This document shows, piece after piece, positions 16,912-25,479 of a stretch of 64,000 nucleotides of DNA. Within the stretch, counting starts at the first letter, position 1. Each line of letters begins with the position of its first letter. The stretch lies in the NCBI RefSeq assembly GCF_001679725.1, contig NZ_CP016282.1, positions 3,038,001 through 3,102,000 on the forward strand, given 5' to 3'. The translations under genes and the position numbers were made by a program. Origin of the DNA: Cryobacterium arcticum. GTDB lineage: Bacteria; Actinomycetota; Actinomycetes; Actinomycetales; Microbacteriaceae. The notes below the pieces were generated by a model. The model had not been told where the DNA came from and made no database searches. It saw only the letters and a program-made list of their open reading frames with translations.

Positions 16912-17571
16912 TCACTTGTCGGCCACCTGCAACGGATGCTGCGAGGCGGCCCGGTCGTACTCGTTCACGGTGGCGTTTCCGGGCGGCACGAGGCCGTCCT
17001 GCCAGCGGCGCAGCACCCCACCGCGCACCTCTTCGGCCACCAGGCCGAAGGCGAAGTGGTCGCGCCAGGCGCCGTTGATGTGGATGAACCGGCGGCGAAG
17101 GCCCTCGTAGCGGAAGCCCAGCTTCTCCACGACCCGCAGCGACGGCCCGTTCTCGGGGCGGATGCAGATCTCCATCCGGTGCAGCCCCAACTGAGCGAAG
17201 CAGTAGTCGGTGGCCAGCGCCACGGCGGTGGGCGTGATCGCCCGGCCGGCGAACTCCTCGCCCACCCAGTAGCCGATCGACGCGCTGGAGAGCGATCCCC
17301 AGGTGATCGACGAGACGTTCAGCTGGCCGGCGAGCTCCCCGTTGTACTCGATCAGGAACGGCAGCCCGCTGCCCGTGCGCGAGTGGGCGAGCAGGCTGCG
17401 GATGCTCGCCCGGGTGTCGAAGGACATGGGCGCGTACGGACTCGTCGCCTCCCAGGTGCGCAGCCAGGACCGGTTCGCCATCAGCTCGCGCTCCAGGGCG
17501 CGGGCATCGCGCAGGCGGATCGGGCGCAGGGTCACTGCGCCCTCACGGAGCGTAGGTATCGCGGTCGGCAC
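16912..17571 (-). CDS. RimJ/RimL-type GNAT N-acetyltransferase
   Basis: A 219-residue protein with the RimJ/RimL pattern: VTLRPIRLRDARALERE near the N-terminus, IGYWVGEEFAGRAITPTAVA for the acetyl-CoA loop, and a C-terminal LGFRYEGLRRRFIHINGAWRD, which is diagnostic of the family. RimJ-type enzymes acetylate N-terminal residues of proteins such as ribosomal S5. GTG 17571 is the likely start. It sits where mycobacterial Rv0995 sits, directly after galU in transcription order. Confidence 0.88.
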   Translation of the reverse strand: MPTAIPTLREGAVTLRPIRLRDARALERELMANRSWLRTWEATSPYAPMSFDTRASIRSLLAHSRTGSGLPFLIEYNGELAGQLNVSSITWGSLSSASIGYWVGEEFAGRAITPTAVALATDYCFAQLGLHRMEICIRPENGPSLRVVEKLGFRYEGLRRRFIHINGAWRDHFAFGLVAEEVRGGVLRRWQDGLVPPGNATVNEYDRAASQHPLQVADK

Positions 17572-17634
17572 GATGAGCCCGTCTACTTGGGGGCCGAGGC
17601 CCGATGATGTGTCGCAGCTTAGCCCGCGTCCGAC

Positions 17635-18528
17635 CTACTCGAGAGTGGCGGTGAACTCCTTGAGCCAGGGGCGCAGCTCGGTGCCGAGGTCGTCGCGGTC
17701 GACGGCGAGCTGGATGATGGCCTTGATGTAGTCCAACCGGTCACCGGTGTCGTAGCGGCGGCCGCGGAAGATGACGCCGTAGACGCCGCCCGTGGTCTCC
17801 GGGTTGACCGCCATCTCCTGCAGGGCGTCGGTGAGCTGGATCTCGTTGCCCTTGCCCGGCGCGGTGTGCTCGAGCACGTCGAACACCTCGGGGCGCAGCA
17901 CGTAGCGGCCGATGATGGCCAGGTTCGACGGCGCATCCGCTGCCGACGGCTTCTCGACCAGGCCGGTGATGCGCACCACGTCGGGGTCGTCGGTCTTCTC
18001 GATCGCGGCGGCGCCGTAGAGGTGGATCTGCGACGGGTCGACCTCGAGGAGCGCGACGACGCTGGTGTTGCGGCCGATCTGCTCGGCGAGCATCTTGTCG
18101 AGCAGGGGGTCGCGGGCGTCGATGATGTCGTCACCGAGGAGCACGGCGAAGGGCTCGTTGCCCACGTGCATCTTGGCGCGGAGCACGGCGTGCCCCAGGC
18201 CCAGCGGGTCGCCCTGACGCACGTAGTGCATGTCGGCGAGGTCGGTCGACTCGTTCACCTTGGCAAGACGGTCGCGGTCACCCTTCTGGATGAGCACCGC
18301 CTCGAGCTCGGTGACCCGGTCGAAATGGTTCTCCAGTGCGTTCTTATTGCGGCCCGTGATCATGAGCACGTCGGTCAGTCCGGCGGCGACGGCCTCTTCG
18401 ACGACGTACTGGATGGCGGGCTTGTCCACCACCGGCAACATCTCTTTGGGCATGGCCTTGGTCGCCGGCAGAAACCGGGTTCCCATACCGGCAGCGGGAA
18501 TAACGGCCTTCGTAATGTGAGTAACCAT
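17635..18528 (-). CDS. galU: UTP--glucose-1-phosphate uridylyltransferase
   Basis: A 297-residue protein with the nucleotidyltransferase signature AAGMGTRFLPATKAMPKEML (12-31), then DKPAIQYVVEEAV, LGHAVL and VLLGDDII. It makes UDP-glucose from UTP and glucose-1-phosphate for cell-wall polymers and glycolipids in the cytosol. ATG 18528. It is divergent from the 5-FCL gene across a 51-bp gap, so the two promoters must overlap there. Confidence 0.96.
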   Translation of the reverse strand: MVTHITKAVIPAAGMGTRFLPATKAMPKEMLPVVDKPAIQYVVEEAVAAGLTDVLMITGRNKNALENHFDRVTELEAVLIQKGDRDRLAKVNESTDLADMHYVRQGDPLGLGHAVLRAKMHVGNEPFAVLLGDDIIDARDPLLDKMLAEQIGRNTSVVALLEVDPSQIHLYGAAAIEKTDDPDVVRITGLVEKPSAADAPSNLAIIGRYVLRPEVFDVLEHTAPGKGNEIQLTDALQEMAVNPETTGGVYGVIFRGRRYDTGDRLDYIKAIIQLAVDRDDLGTELRPWLKEFTATLE

Positions 18529-18579
18529 GGCATTAGGTTAGCGGCAAGCCGAAAGGCTTACGCACCTAGGATGACTTGT

Positions 18580-19158
18580 ATGGATTCTGACATCGAGCAC
18601 CGAAAGCGGGCGCTCCGCGCAGAGCTGCGGGAGCGCCGGCACACCATGACGGCGGCTGAACGCGACGCGGCCACCGCCGGGTTCACCGAAAACCTGCAGA
18701 GCATCGTGCTCGACCTGTCCGCCCGGTCGATTTCCTGCTATCTCTCCAGCCCCACCGAGCCCAACACGCGCCCGTTCGTGAACTGGGCCGAGGCCCGCGG
18801 CATCCGGGTGCTGTTTCCGGTCTCGCGCGACGACGGCCTGCTCGACTGGACCGTCGGCGAGGAGGAGACCGAGGTGCAGGGCATCTCCGGCGCCCCGGAG
18901 CCCCAGGGCGAACTGCTTGGACCCATCGCCATCAACGATGTCGACCTCATCATCGTTCCGGCGGCGGCCATCGACCAGACCGGTCTGCGGATGGGTTGGG
19001 GTCGCGGTTACTTCGACAAGACCCTCGGCTCCATGGAGAAATGCCCGCCGGTGTACGCCGTCGTCTACGACAATGAGTATGTGGACGAGGTGCCGCGCGA
19101 GGTGCACGACCAGCCGGTGAACGGTCTCGTCACCCCCACTCGCATCGTCGTCTTCTAG
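18580..19158 (+). CDS. 5-formyltetrahydrofolate cyclo-ligase
   Basis: A 192-residue protein, normal family length. It has an N-terminal RALRAELRERRHTM helix and the ATP/folate-binding signature RMGWGRGYFD (137-146) preceded by DLIIVPAAAID. It converts 5-formyl-THF to 5,10-methenyl-THF with ATP. ATG 18580 gives the family start; the open frame extends far upstream antisense to galU and is spurious. Rv0992c occupies the same place in mycobacteria. Confidence 0.93.
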   Translation: MDSDIEHRKRALRAELRERRHTMTAAERDAATAGFTENLQSIVLDLSARSISCYLSSPTEPNTRPFVNWAEARGIRVLFPVSRDDGLLDWTVGEEETEVQGISGAPEPQGELLGPIAINDVDLIIVPAAAIDQTGLRMGWGRGYFDKTLGSMEKCPPVYAVVYDNEYVDEVPREVHDQPVNGLVTPTRIVVF

Positions 19159-19225
19159 ACTTTCCCGACCGGCACCTGCCGGCCTGAGCCACGAACCACC
19201 CGTGTTCACAAACCGAAAAGACGCA

Positions 19226-19612
19226 GTGCCTACCTATTCCTACCGTTGCACCGAGTGTGACACCGCCTTCGATATCCAGCAGGCGTTCACCGACAACACC
19301 CTCACCGAGTGCCCCACCTGTGGCGGCAAGCTGCGCAAGGTCTACTCGTCGATCGGGGTGAGCTTCACCGGCTCGGGCTTCTACCGCAACGACTCGCGCG
19401 CCGAGTCGAGCGGCAAGTCCTCGCTGTCCGCGGAGAAGAGCGCGGGCAAGTCCGACAGCAAGTCCGACTCGGCCCCGGCTGCGAAGCCGGCCGAGAAGTC
19501 CGGCGCGGCCGCATCGACGTCGTCGAGCGGGTCGTCGTCAGGCGGGTCGTCCTCGTCGTCGTCTTCCTCTTCCTCGAGCTCGTCGCCGACTCCGGCGCCG
19601 AAGTCGTCCTGA
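19226..19612 (+). CDS. FmdB-family zinc-ribbon protein
   Basis: A 128-residue protein starting at GTG 19226, which yields the canonical MPTYSYRC N-terminus. A single zinc ribbon uses Cys8, Cys11 (RCTEC) and Cys29, Cys32 (CPTCGG). From residue 62 the protein is a disordered Ser/Lys then poly-Ser tail. The mycobacterial positional counterpart Rv0991c has been described as an Hsp70-cooperating chaperone-like protein; that role here is inference. Confidence 0.87.
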   Translation: MPTYSYRCTECDTAFDIQQAFTDNTLTECPTCGGKLRKVYSSIGVSFTGSGFYRNDSRAESSGKSSLSAEKSAGKSDSKSDSAPAAKPAEKSGAAASTSSSGSSSGGSSSSSSSSSSSSSPTPAPKSS

Positions 19613-19702
19613 CCTCGTCAGGCACCCGCACACCTACACATCAGCACGGCCACGGACGCGCACCGCAGCACAATGCACCGCAGCACAACAAGGAGTAATC
19701 GA

Positions 19703-20194
19703 ATGGGCATGATCAACGGCTTCAAAGAATTCATCATGCGCGGCAACGTCATCGAGCTCGCCGTCGCCGTCGTCATCGGGGCAGCATTCACTGGGGTCGT
19801 CAAGGCCATCGTCGACGGCATCTTCAACCCGCTGATCGGCGCGATCTTCAACGCCGAGTCGCTCAACGACTCCATGAACGTGACGCTCGGCGCCAGCACC
19901 ATCTCGTTCGGACTCGTCCTGGCCGCGCTGATCCAGTTCCTGCTCGTGGCCGCGGTCGTGTACTTCGCCTTCGTGATGCCGCTCAACACGCTCAAGGAAC
20001 ACCAGGCCCGTCGCCGTCAGGCCGGAGTGCCGCTGGACCCGAAGAAGAACCCCATCACCGACCTCGACCTGCTCACCGAAATCCGGGACCTGCTCGCCGC
20101 CCAGAGCGGCGCCGTCACCCCCGTTGCCGCGGCGGATGCCCCCGCGCCCTACACCGTCGGCACCGCGCCCGAGGGCGCCAAGCACACCCTCTAG
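19703..20194 (+). CDS. mscL: Large-conductance mechanosensitive channel
   Basis: A 163-residue MscL. The N-terminal amphipathic helix and pore helix read INGFKEFIMRGNVIELAVAV (residues 4-23) followed by the Gly/Ala gate region (IGAAFTGVVKAIVDG). Helix 2 (about 73-97) and a basic cytosolic helix follow. AAGGAG lies 7 bases before ATG 19703. It releases osmolytes on hypo-osmotic shock at the inner membrane. The C-terminal tail is longer than usual and Pro/Ala-rich. Confidence 0.95.
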   Translation: MGMINGFKEFIMRGNVIELAVAVVIGAAFTGVVKAIVDGIFNPLIGAIFNAESLNDSMNVTLGASTISFGLVLAALIQFLLVAAVVYFAFVMPLNTLKEHQARRRQAGVPLDPKKNPITDLDLLTEIRDLLAAQSGAVTPVAAADAPAPYTVGTAPEGAKHTL

Positions 20195-20445
20195 TCTGAG
20201 ACCCACCCGGCAGCCGTGACTGGACGGTTGCGCCCCCTGGTGCACCCGCCAGCAGTTCGTTGAACATAGTGATGACGGCGTTCCCCCTCTTGATCGAGGA
20301 GGCCGAAGTCCTGCAGCGCGTCGACGGCCTTGGCACGTTTGACGTCGGCCAGGTCCGCAGGGGTGCCGAGGACCGCGGCAGCGTAGAGAGCTCTACGGTC
20401 AGGGTTAGCGAGTGGCGCTATGACTCGACGCCAGTCAGGGCTGCC
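20191..20445 (-). pseudogene. Remnant of a winged-helix regulator
   Basis: Between stops the minus strand encodes SPDWRRVIAPLANPDRRALY and then a helix-turn-helix-like AKAVDALQDFGLLDQEG. This resembles the N-terminal winged-helix part of small actinobacterial regulators (ALANPDRR...GLL pattern, as in DUF2087-type proteins). There is no start codon and no remaining partner domain, and the last third reads as random. Nothing convincing lies between it and the lipoprotein gene (20446-20586). Confidence 0.4.
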
Positions 20446-20586
20446 TCATCTTTTGCCAACCGGCCTCCCGTGTGGCGCGAATTCACCAGAAGGGAAGCAC
20501 CTGCAACAGAGGCCGGCATTCGATCGACAACAAGACCCGGACACTGAGTGGATTCTTGATGCGAATCATGGCCCCTTCGGAGTTGC

Positions 20587-21120
20587 TCACTGCGCTTCAA
20601 TGTCGGTTTGTGGCGTCGAGACAGTGAAGTTGAACGACTGAGCCTGCGGCGGCGCGGCCGTGTAAACCTCCAGCGTGAGGAAATACGGCCCGCGGGTGTA
20701 GTGGCGCTCAAAGCTTTCCTTTCGCGCTGCCGATTCGGTATCCCGGTTTCGCACCCAGCCTTGTTCCGTCAGCCAAGGCTTCAGATCATCAGCCAACTCG
20801 GTCGGCGTCCGAGGGCCATCCGGAAGAAGGATGACCCAATTGACCCAGTCATACTTTCCCGGCAATTTTTCATCGGAATGGTAGACCTGCCACGGTCCTC
20901 CACTGAGTTCAACAGAGATGCTCTCCACCTCGGCGGGAGGGATCTGCGCAACGATATCCTCGCTCCAGTCCCGGGCTTGGTCGATCAACCCCTTCAGTTC
21001 AACTTCCTGAGCCGCCGCCACTTCTGCCTTTTGCGCCTCGGACATTGCACACCCGGACAACAAACACACCACGACCACTGTCGTGATGACCGCCAAAACG
21101 GTCCGAATATTGAGTTGCAT
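20587..21120 (-). CDS. Putative lipoprotein
   Basis: A 177-residue protein from ATG 21120 with a signal peptide ending in the lipobox LSGC (Cys24). A helix rich in Gln, Glu and Ala follows, then a small mixed alpha/beta domain (SVELSGGPWQVYHSDEKLPG, and TPTELADDLKPWLTEQGWVR). No family was recognised; the layout is like small actinobacterial lipoproteins of unknown role. Its coding sequence is visibly less GC-rich than its neighbours and sits between gene remnants, so horizontal acquisition is possible. Confidence 0.75.
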   Translation of the reverse strand: MQLNIRTVLAVITTVVVVCLLSGCAMSEAQKAEVAAAQEVELKGLIDQARDWSEDIVAQIPPAEVESISVELSGGPWQVYHSDEKLPGKYDWVNWVILLPDGPRTPTELADDLKPWLTEQGWVRNRDTESAARKESFERHYTRGPYFLTLEVYTAAPPQAQSFNFTVSTPQTDIEAQ

Positions 21121-21630
21121 TATTTCCACCCCAGGTATGCCCGATAACAAAGTTACGGTGCAAGCGACAGCTTGGCACAGGCCCATGTGACCGGCTCACG
21201 AACGCGACTCCTGTCAAATCCGCCCTGGGCGACGGCTGTTTGTCAGGCCCCGGGTTTGTGGGGTTCGGTCAGACCTGTTCCGAAATCGTCGATGCCCCGC
21301 CAAGACCCGCCGTTGCGGATGAATTCGGCGTTAGAGATGGAGTTGAACGCTTCAGCCATCGCGTTGTCGTGGCTGTCGCCCGTGAAGCCGACGGAGCCGA
21401 CGGCCGCGCTCCGGAACGGCGGGGATGACACAAGCGATTACCAGTGCGGGGGCTTGTCCTGGCGGAGTCGGGCGTCGTTCGCGCTGGTCGACGAGCCGTC
21501 GCCGGCGGTTTGGCCGCCCTCTTCGCGGGAGGGCGGCTCCGGGCTGGTGTCGGTGTTCGGCGCGGGCGTCAGGCGTGCGCGCCGAGCACCGGCGGACCGG
21601 ATCACCGACTGGCGCGGCTCCACCGCCCGG
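21121..21630. other. Gene-poor stretch with a transposase scar
   Basis: Between the lipoprotein start and the helicase-like stop, the only recognisable content is the IS3 transposase fragment at 21282-21401. The rest (21430-21630) is GC-rich with a GCCGCCCTCTTCGCGGGAGG-type palindrome near 21507-21530 that may terminate the helicase-like transcript. ORFs here are not convincing. Confidence 0.5.
21282..21401 (-). pseudogene. IS3-family transposase fragment
   Basis: The minus strand encodes about 40 residues of the C-terminal DDE core of an IS3 OrfB: GSVGFTGDSHDNAMAEAFNS, containing the final catalytic Glu, then AEFIRNGGSWRGIDD. The reading frame then leaves the family and stops. Neither OrfA, the first catalytic Asp residues nor terminal inverted repeats are present, so this is a decayed remnant. 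Confidence 0.8.
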
Positions 21631-24600
21631 TCAGGCACGGTGCGCCGGACCGCCAGACCCCTCGGCCGGCACGACACCCGCGAGGGCGGCGACGCGGGCG
21701 GCGACGGCATCCGGGTTGCTGAACAATTCGAAGCTGTGCACGCGCAGGTAGTGCCAGCCGAGTCGGCGCAGCACCTCGGGGCGCAGCCGCAGCGACTCGC
21801 GCAGGCTGGCGCGGTTGACCACGGCGTCGGTCTCCACGACCACGGCACGTCCGGCGTGGGAGGCGGCCAGCGCGAGCTTGCCACGGTGCCCGAGCGACAC
21901 GGTGAGGCCCTGGCGTTCCAGACGGCGGGCGAGGTCGACCAGCATGGCCTCGCGCGCATCCGGCACGGCCACCTCGTTGCGGCGTGCCTCGGTCTCGGTG
22001 AGCACCTGCGACAGGGCCAGGATGCCGTGCCGCTGGCGGTCGGCGTCGATGTCGATGGGGCGGAAGCAGGAGACGATGTCCATGGCGCGGCGGGCACGGG
22101 TCATGCCGATCGCGAGCAGGCGTTCACCGCCGGGTTCGCCGAGCGAACCGAAGTTGCTCAGCAGGCGCCCATGCGGGGTGCGGCCGTAGCCGATGGAGAA
22201 GATCACCCGGTCGCGGCTCTGCGCCACGGCCTGCTCGAGGGTGAGCACCGTGAACGGTTCGGCGCGGTCCTTGAGGATGAAGTCGCTGAGGTCGGTGCGC
22301 TTGGCGAACGCAGCGAGCACGGCCTGGTGCACGCGCACGGCGTGCCGGGCGCTGGCGGTGATCACCATGAGGGATTCGCGGGGGCGCTTGACGGCGTGGT
22401 CCATGACCAGGTCGACGACCTTGGACACCTCGGCGTCGACGCTCTCGACGGCGCCGCTGTCGACGTCGGGCATGCCGTGGCCGCCCTTGACGTAGTTGAG
22501 CGTGAGGCTGCCGTGACCGAGGAAGCTCCCTGCCCAGGGCAACGAGTCGATGCGGCCGCCGTAGAACCTGTGGTTGACCAGCTCGGCGAGGTCCTCGCCG
22601 CCGGCCCGGTAGCTGCGGGTGAGCGTGAGGGTGGGCAGCAGTTCGCCCAACCGGGCCAGCGCGGAGTCGGCGTGCAGCGCGTCGACGTTGGTCTCCTGCG
22701 GGCGGGGCACGTCGGCCGGTTCCACGATGCCGGTCTCGAAGCCCGATGGCGTCTGGGTGACCGGGTCACCGAAGGCGACGACCTGCTTGGCACGGCGGAT
22801 CGCGCCGACGTTCTCGGCGAGGGTGGTGGCGCCGGCGTCCACGAGCAGCACGGCGTCGAAGGTCATCTTGTCGTCGAGCCCGGCGACCTCGTACGGCGAG
22901 GCGAGCCAGACCGGCGCGAGCACGCGGCCCAGGTGCGGGGCGACCTCGTTGATGCGGCCCGGGGTGGCACGGTCGGCGCGCAGCAGCCGGCGCAACTGGT
23001 CGGCCTCGTCGGGCCAGTCGACCACGCCGATCTTCCAGGTCTCGGCGAGCAGCCAGGCCAGGATCTGTCCGGTCGTGGAGGCGTGCGCCTCGTCGACGAG
23101 CTTGAAGTCGGCTTCGAGCCGGTCGAGCACCTGGGTGTTGGCGTTGAGCAGGGCCCGGTCGCCGCTGAGCATGACCTCGAGCACCGACTGCCACCAGGCG
23201 AGTTCGAGCTCGGCGGCCACGTTCTCCTCCGACACGTGCCGCTGGGACAGGTCGGTCATCAGCGGGTCGAGGTTGTGCTCGCGCAGGGTGGCGAGCAGGG
23301 CGGTGCGCTCGTGCAGGTTCGCGAGCACCTCGCTCTCGGCGGCCAGGCCCACGAGAGTGCGCAGCAGTTCCTTCACCGGCCGGGAGACCAGCTGGCGCGG
23401 GGTGCCGGCGTTGCCGAGCGGCACATCGAGCTTGCCGAGGTCCTCGGAGACCCGCTGGAAGGCCACGTGCACATCGTTGATGCCCACCGGCACCTCGGGG
23501 GTGACGCCCGCGGCGGCGTAGCGCTGCCACAGGGTGCGCTGCTGCTGGATGCGGCGCAGGCTCTCGTTCATGTCGCTCACGTGCACGCCGGGCCGCAGGT
23601 ACTCGTCGGCGAGTTTGCGCAGCCGGCGCCGGTTGCTCGAGGTCATCTCGGGCGAGTCACGGCGGGCCGAGGTGGCGGCGATGAGTTCGGTCAGCGACCG
23701 GTCGAACACGGCGGGCTGGAACTTGTCCAGGGTCTCGCGGATGTCCAGGAGCAGACGCAGGTAGATGCCCAGCTCGTGCACCGTCTCGAACGGGCGCAGC
23801 CGGGTCTGGCCGACCAGGTGACCGGCGCGCTCGAGCAGCCGGGGCACATCGGTCTGGCTGAGCCGCTTGGCGAGCTCGTGCGAGGCACCGGCATCCGCGG
23901 TGGAGGAGAAGGAGGCGCCGTACCAGGGCGAGTCGCCCGGGCCGTAGCGGAATTGGCCGAGGACGGCGGCCTTGATCAGGATCGCGGCGGCACTGGTGCG
24001 GTCGTGGGCGAGGCGCTCGAGGGCCACCCGGTCGAGCCGGGCGGTGGTCGACGGCGGGGCGGGCAGCTGGGCGAGCCGGGCGAGTTCGCCGAGCGCGTCG
24101 AGCACCGAGACGCCCAGGGCGGCGTCCTTGCGGGTGAGGGCGGAGCGGTAGTCGAGCAGCACCTTGCGCAGGCGCACGAGGGCGTCGTCGACGTCGCCGA
24201 CGCGCGGCTGGGCGGCCTTCTCGTTGCGGGTGATCGACTGGATCAGGTCGCGGCGAAGGGTGCGGGGCGTGACGGCCACGCCGGGCAGGCCCACCTGCAC
24301 GAGCCGGTGCGCGATGCCGTCGAGGCTGGAGCGCCGGGCGCTGACCACGAGCACCCGCTTGTGCTGGGCGATGAGCGAACCGATGGCATTCACGATGGTC
24401 TGGGTGCCGCCCGTGCCGGGCAGCGTCTTCACGACGAGGGAGTTGCCGGCGCTGATCTGCGCGACGACGTTCTCCTGCTCGGCGTCGGCATCCAGCAGCA
24501 GCGTGTCGGTGCCGGGCGGGCGCACGTCCTGGCCGATCGGCAGCACCGGGTTGTAGGCCATCTCGATGGCGCGGCGGGCGGTGGGGTTGCCGGCGACGGC

Positions 24601-25386
24601 GTCGAGCACCGGATGCGTGAGCTTCTGCGCATCGACGGCCATGGCGCGTCCGACGTCGGCGAAGGAGGACGCGACTAGCCGGGGCACCACGTTGAACCAG
24701 GGCAGGTGCGAGGTGAGGCCGCGCAGCCGGTCGATCACGGGCTGCGGCTTGAACGCCCCGTTGGTCACGGCGAGGGCGACGAACGCGTCCGCGTCGAGGG
24801 TGATCTGGAACTGGTCATGCAGCGCGCGGGCCAGCTCGGGGTTGAGGAACGGCTGTCCCTTGAGCTTGAGCTCGAAGTCGCGGCCGTAACGGCGGATGGC
24901 GAGGGGCCGCAGCAGCACCGGCGCGGTGAACTCCACGTCGCCGTGTCGCCACTGGGCCAGGCCGATGGCCAGGTGCACCGACTCGATGCCGCGCATGGAG
25001 CGCAGTTCGATGCCCTTCTGGGTGATCTCGTTCGCGGCCAGGCGGGCGTTGCGGAGGGCCAGCTCGTCGCGGATCAGGTTGGAGAGCAGGGTGGTCTTGC
25101 CCGTGATGAACTGGGGCAGTCCGCCCGGGTGGGTGGCGGAGAGTTCGATGCGGGAGCGGGGGCTGTCACCGAAGTGCAGCAGCGGGGAGTGCCCGCCGAC
25201 CAGGGCGAGTTCGTCCCGCCAGCGTTGCCAGGTGGGTTCTGCGATGTTCCCGGCGACCAGCGATGGGTCCCCCAGGCTCACCGAGTCCGGGGAGGTCGCT
25301 TGACGCGAGCCGGGCGAGGACACATCGGGGTAATCCGATGTGAAATCGTCATCTTCTGGTTTTCTATCGAGGCGCCACACACCCAC
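21631..25386 (-). CDS. Large SF1-helicase-like protein with degenerate ATPase motifs and a C-terminal nuclease-like domain
   Basis: A 1251-residue protein (GTG 25386). The layout is that of DUF4011/Upf1-like SF1 helicases with a Vsr-type C-terminal domain. The Walker A region reads TLPGTGGTQTIVNAIG (about 318-333), so the P-loop Lys is Gly. The Walker B region reads FDAVLLVDAGATT (about 840-852) with Ala where Glu is expected. Motif III-like AFGDPVTQTP and motif VI-like GMTRARRAMD are kept. The last 80 residues (AVVVETDAVV, LRRLGWHYLRVHSFELF) resemble the usual nuclease domain but lack the first Asp. It is probably a non-ATPase scaffold or pseudoenzyme. Confidence 0.75.
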   Translation of the reverse strand: MGVWRLDRKPEDDDFTSDYPDVSSPGSRQATSPDSVSLGDPSLVAGNIAEPTWQRWRDELALVGGHSPLLHFGDSPRSRIELSATHPGGLPQFITGKTTLLSNLIRDELALRNARLAANEITQKGIELRSMRGIESVHLAIGLAQWRHGDVEFTAPVLLRPLAIRRYGRDFELKLKGQPFLNPELARALHDQFQITLDADAFVALAVTNGAFKPQPVIDRLRGLTSHLPWFNVVPRLVASSFADVGRAMAVDAQKLTHPVLDAVAGNPTARRAIEMAYNPVLPIGQDVRPPGTDTLLLDADAEQENVVAQISAGNSLVVKTLPGTGGTQTIVNAIGSLIAQHKRVLVVSARRSSLDGIAHRLVQVGLPGVAVTPRTLRRDLIQSITRNEKAAQPRVGDVDDALVRLRKVLLDYRSALTRKDAALGVSVLDALGELARLAQLPAPPSTTARLDRVALERLAHDRTSAAAILIKAAVLGQFRYGPGDSPWYGASFSSTADAGASHELAKRLSQTDVPRLLERAGHLVGQTRLRPFETVHELGIYLRLLLDIRETLDKFQPAVFDRSLTELIAATSARRDSPEMTSSNRRRLRKLADEYLRPGVHVSDMNESLRRIQQQRTLWQRYAAAGVTPEVPVGINDVHVAFQRVSEDLGKLDVPLGNAGTPRQLVSRPVKELLRTLVGLAAESEVLANLHERTALLATLREHNLDPLMTDLSQRHVSEENVAAELELAWWQSVLEVMLSGDRALLNANTQVLDRLEADFKLVDEAHASTTGQILAWLLAETWKIGVVDWPDEADQLRRLLRADRATPGRINEVAPHLGRVLAPVWLASPYEVAGLDDKMTFDAVLLVDAGATTLAENVGAIRRAKQVVAFGDPVTQTPSGFETGIVEPADVPRPQETNVDALHADSALARLGELLPTLTLTRSYRAGGEDLAELVNHRFYGGRIDSLPWAGSFLGHGSLTLNYVKGGHGMPDVDSGAVESVDAEVSKVVDLVMDHAVKRPRESLMVITASARHAVRVHQAVLAAFAKRTDLSDFILKDRAEPFTVLTLEQAVAQSRDRVIFSIGYGRTPHGRLLSNFGSLGEPGGERLLAIGMTRARRAMDIVSCFRPIDIDADRQRHGILALSQVLTETEARRNEVAVPDAREAMLVDLARRLERQGLTVSLGHRGKLALAASHAGRAVVVETDAVVNRASLRESLRLRPEVLRRLGWHYLRVHSFELFSNPDAVAARVAALAGVVPAEGSGGPAHRA

Positions 25387-25479
25387 ACCCTATTTCTCCG
25401 CCGGTCGGATCTCGGTTAGGCCACCCGGTTATTTACCGCATTCGCAGGATTCTGGGGGCGATTGAGCACAATCGGGTGC

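Noticed and set aside
21172..24678. Very long plus-strand open frame (over 1100 codons) across the helicase-like gene
   Set aside because: It is antisense to the real gene; Gly/Arg/His-rich composition reflects high third-position GC of the opposite strand, and no motif or ribosome site supports it.
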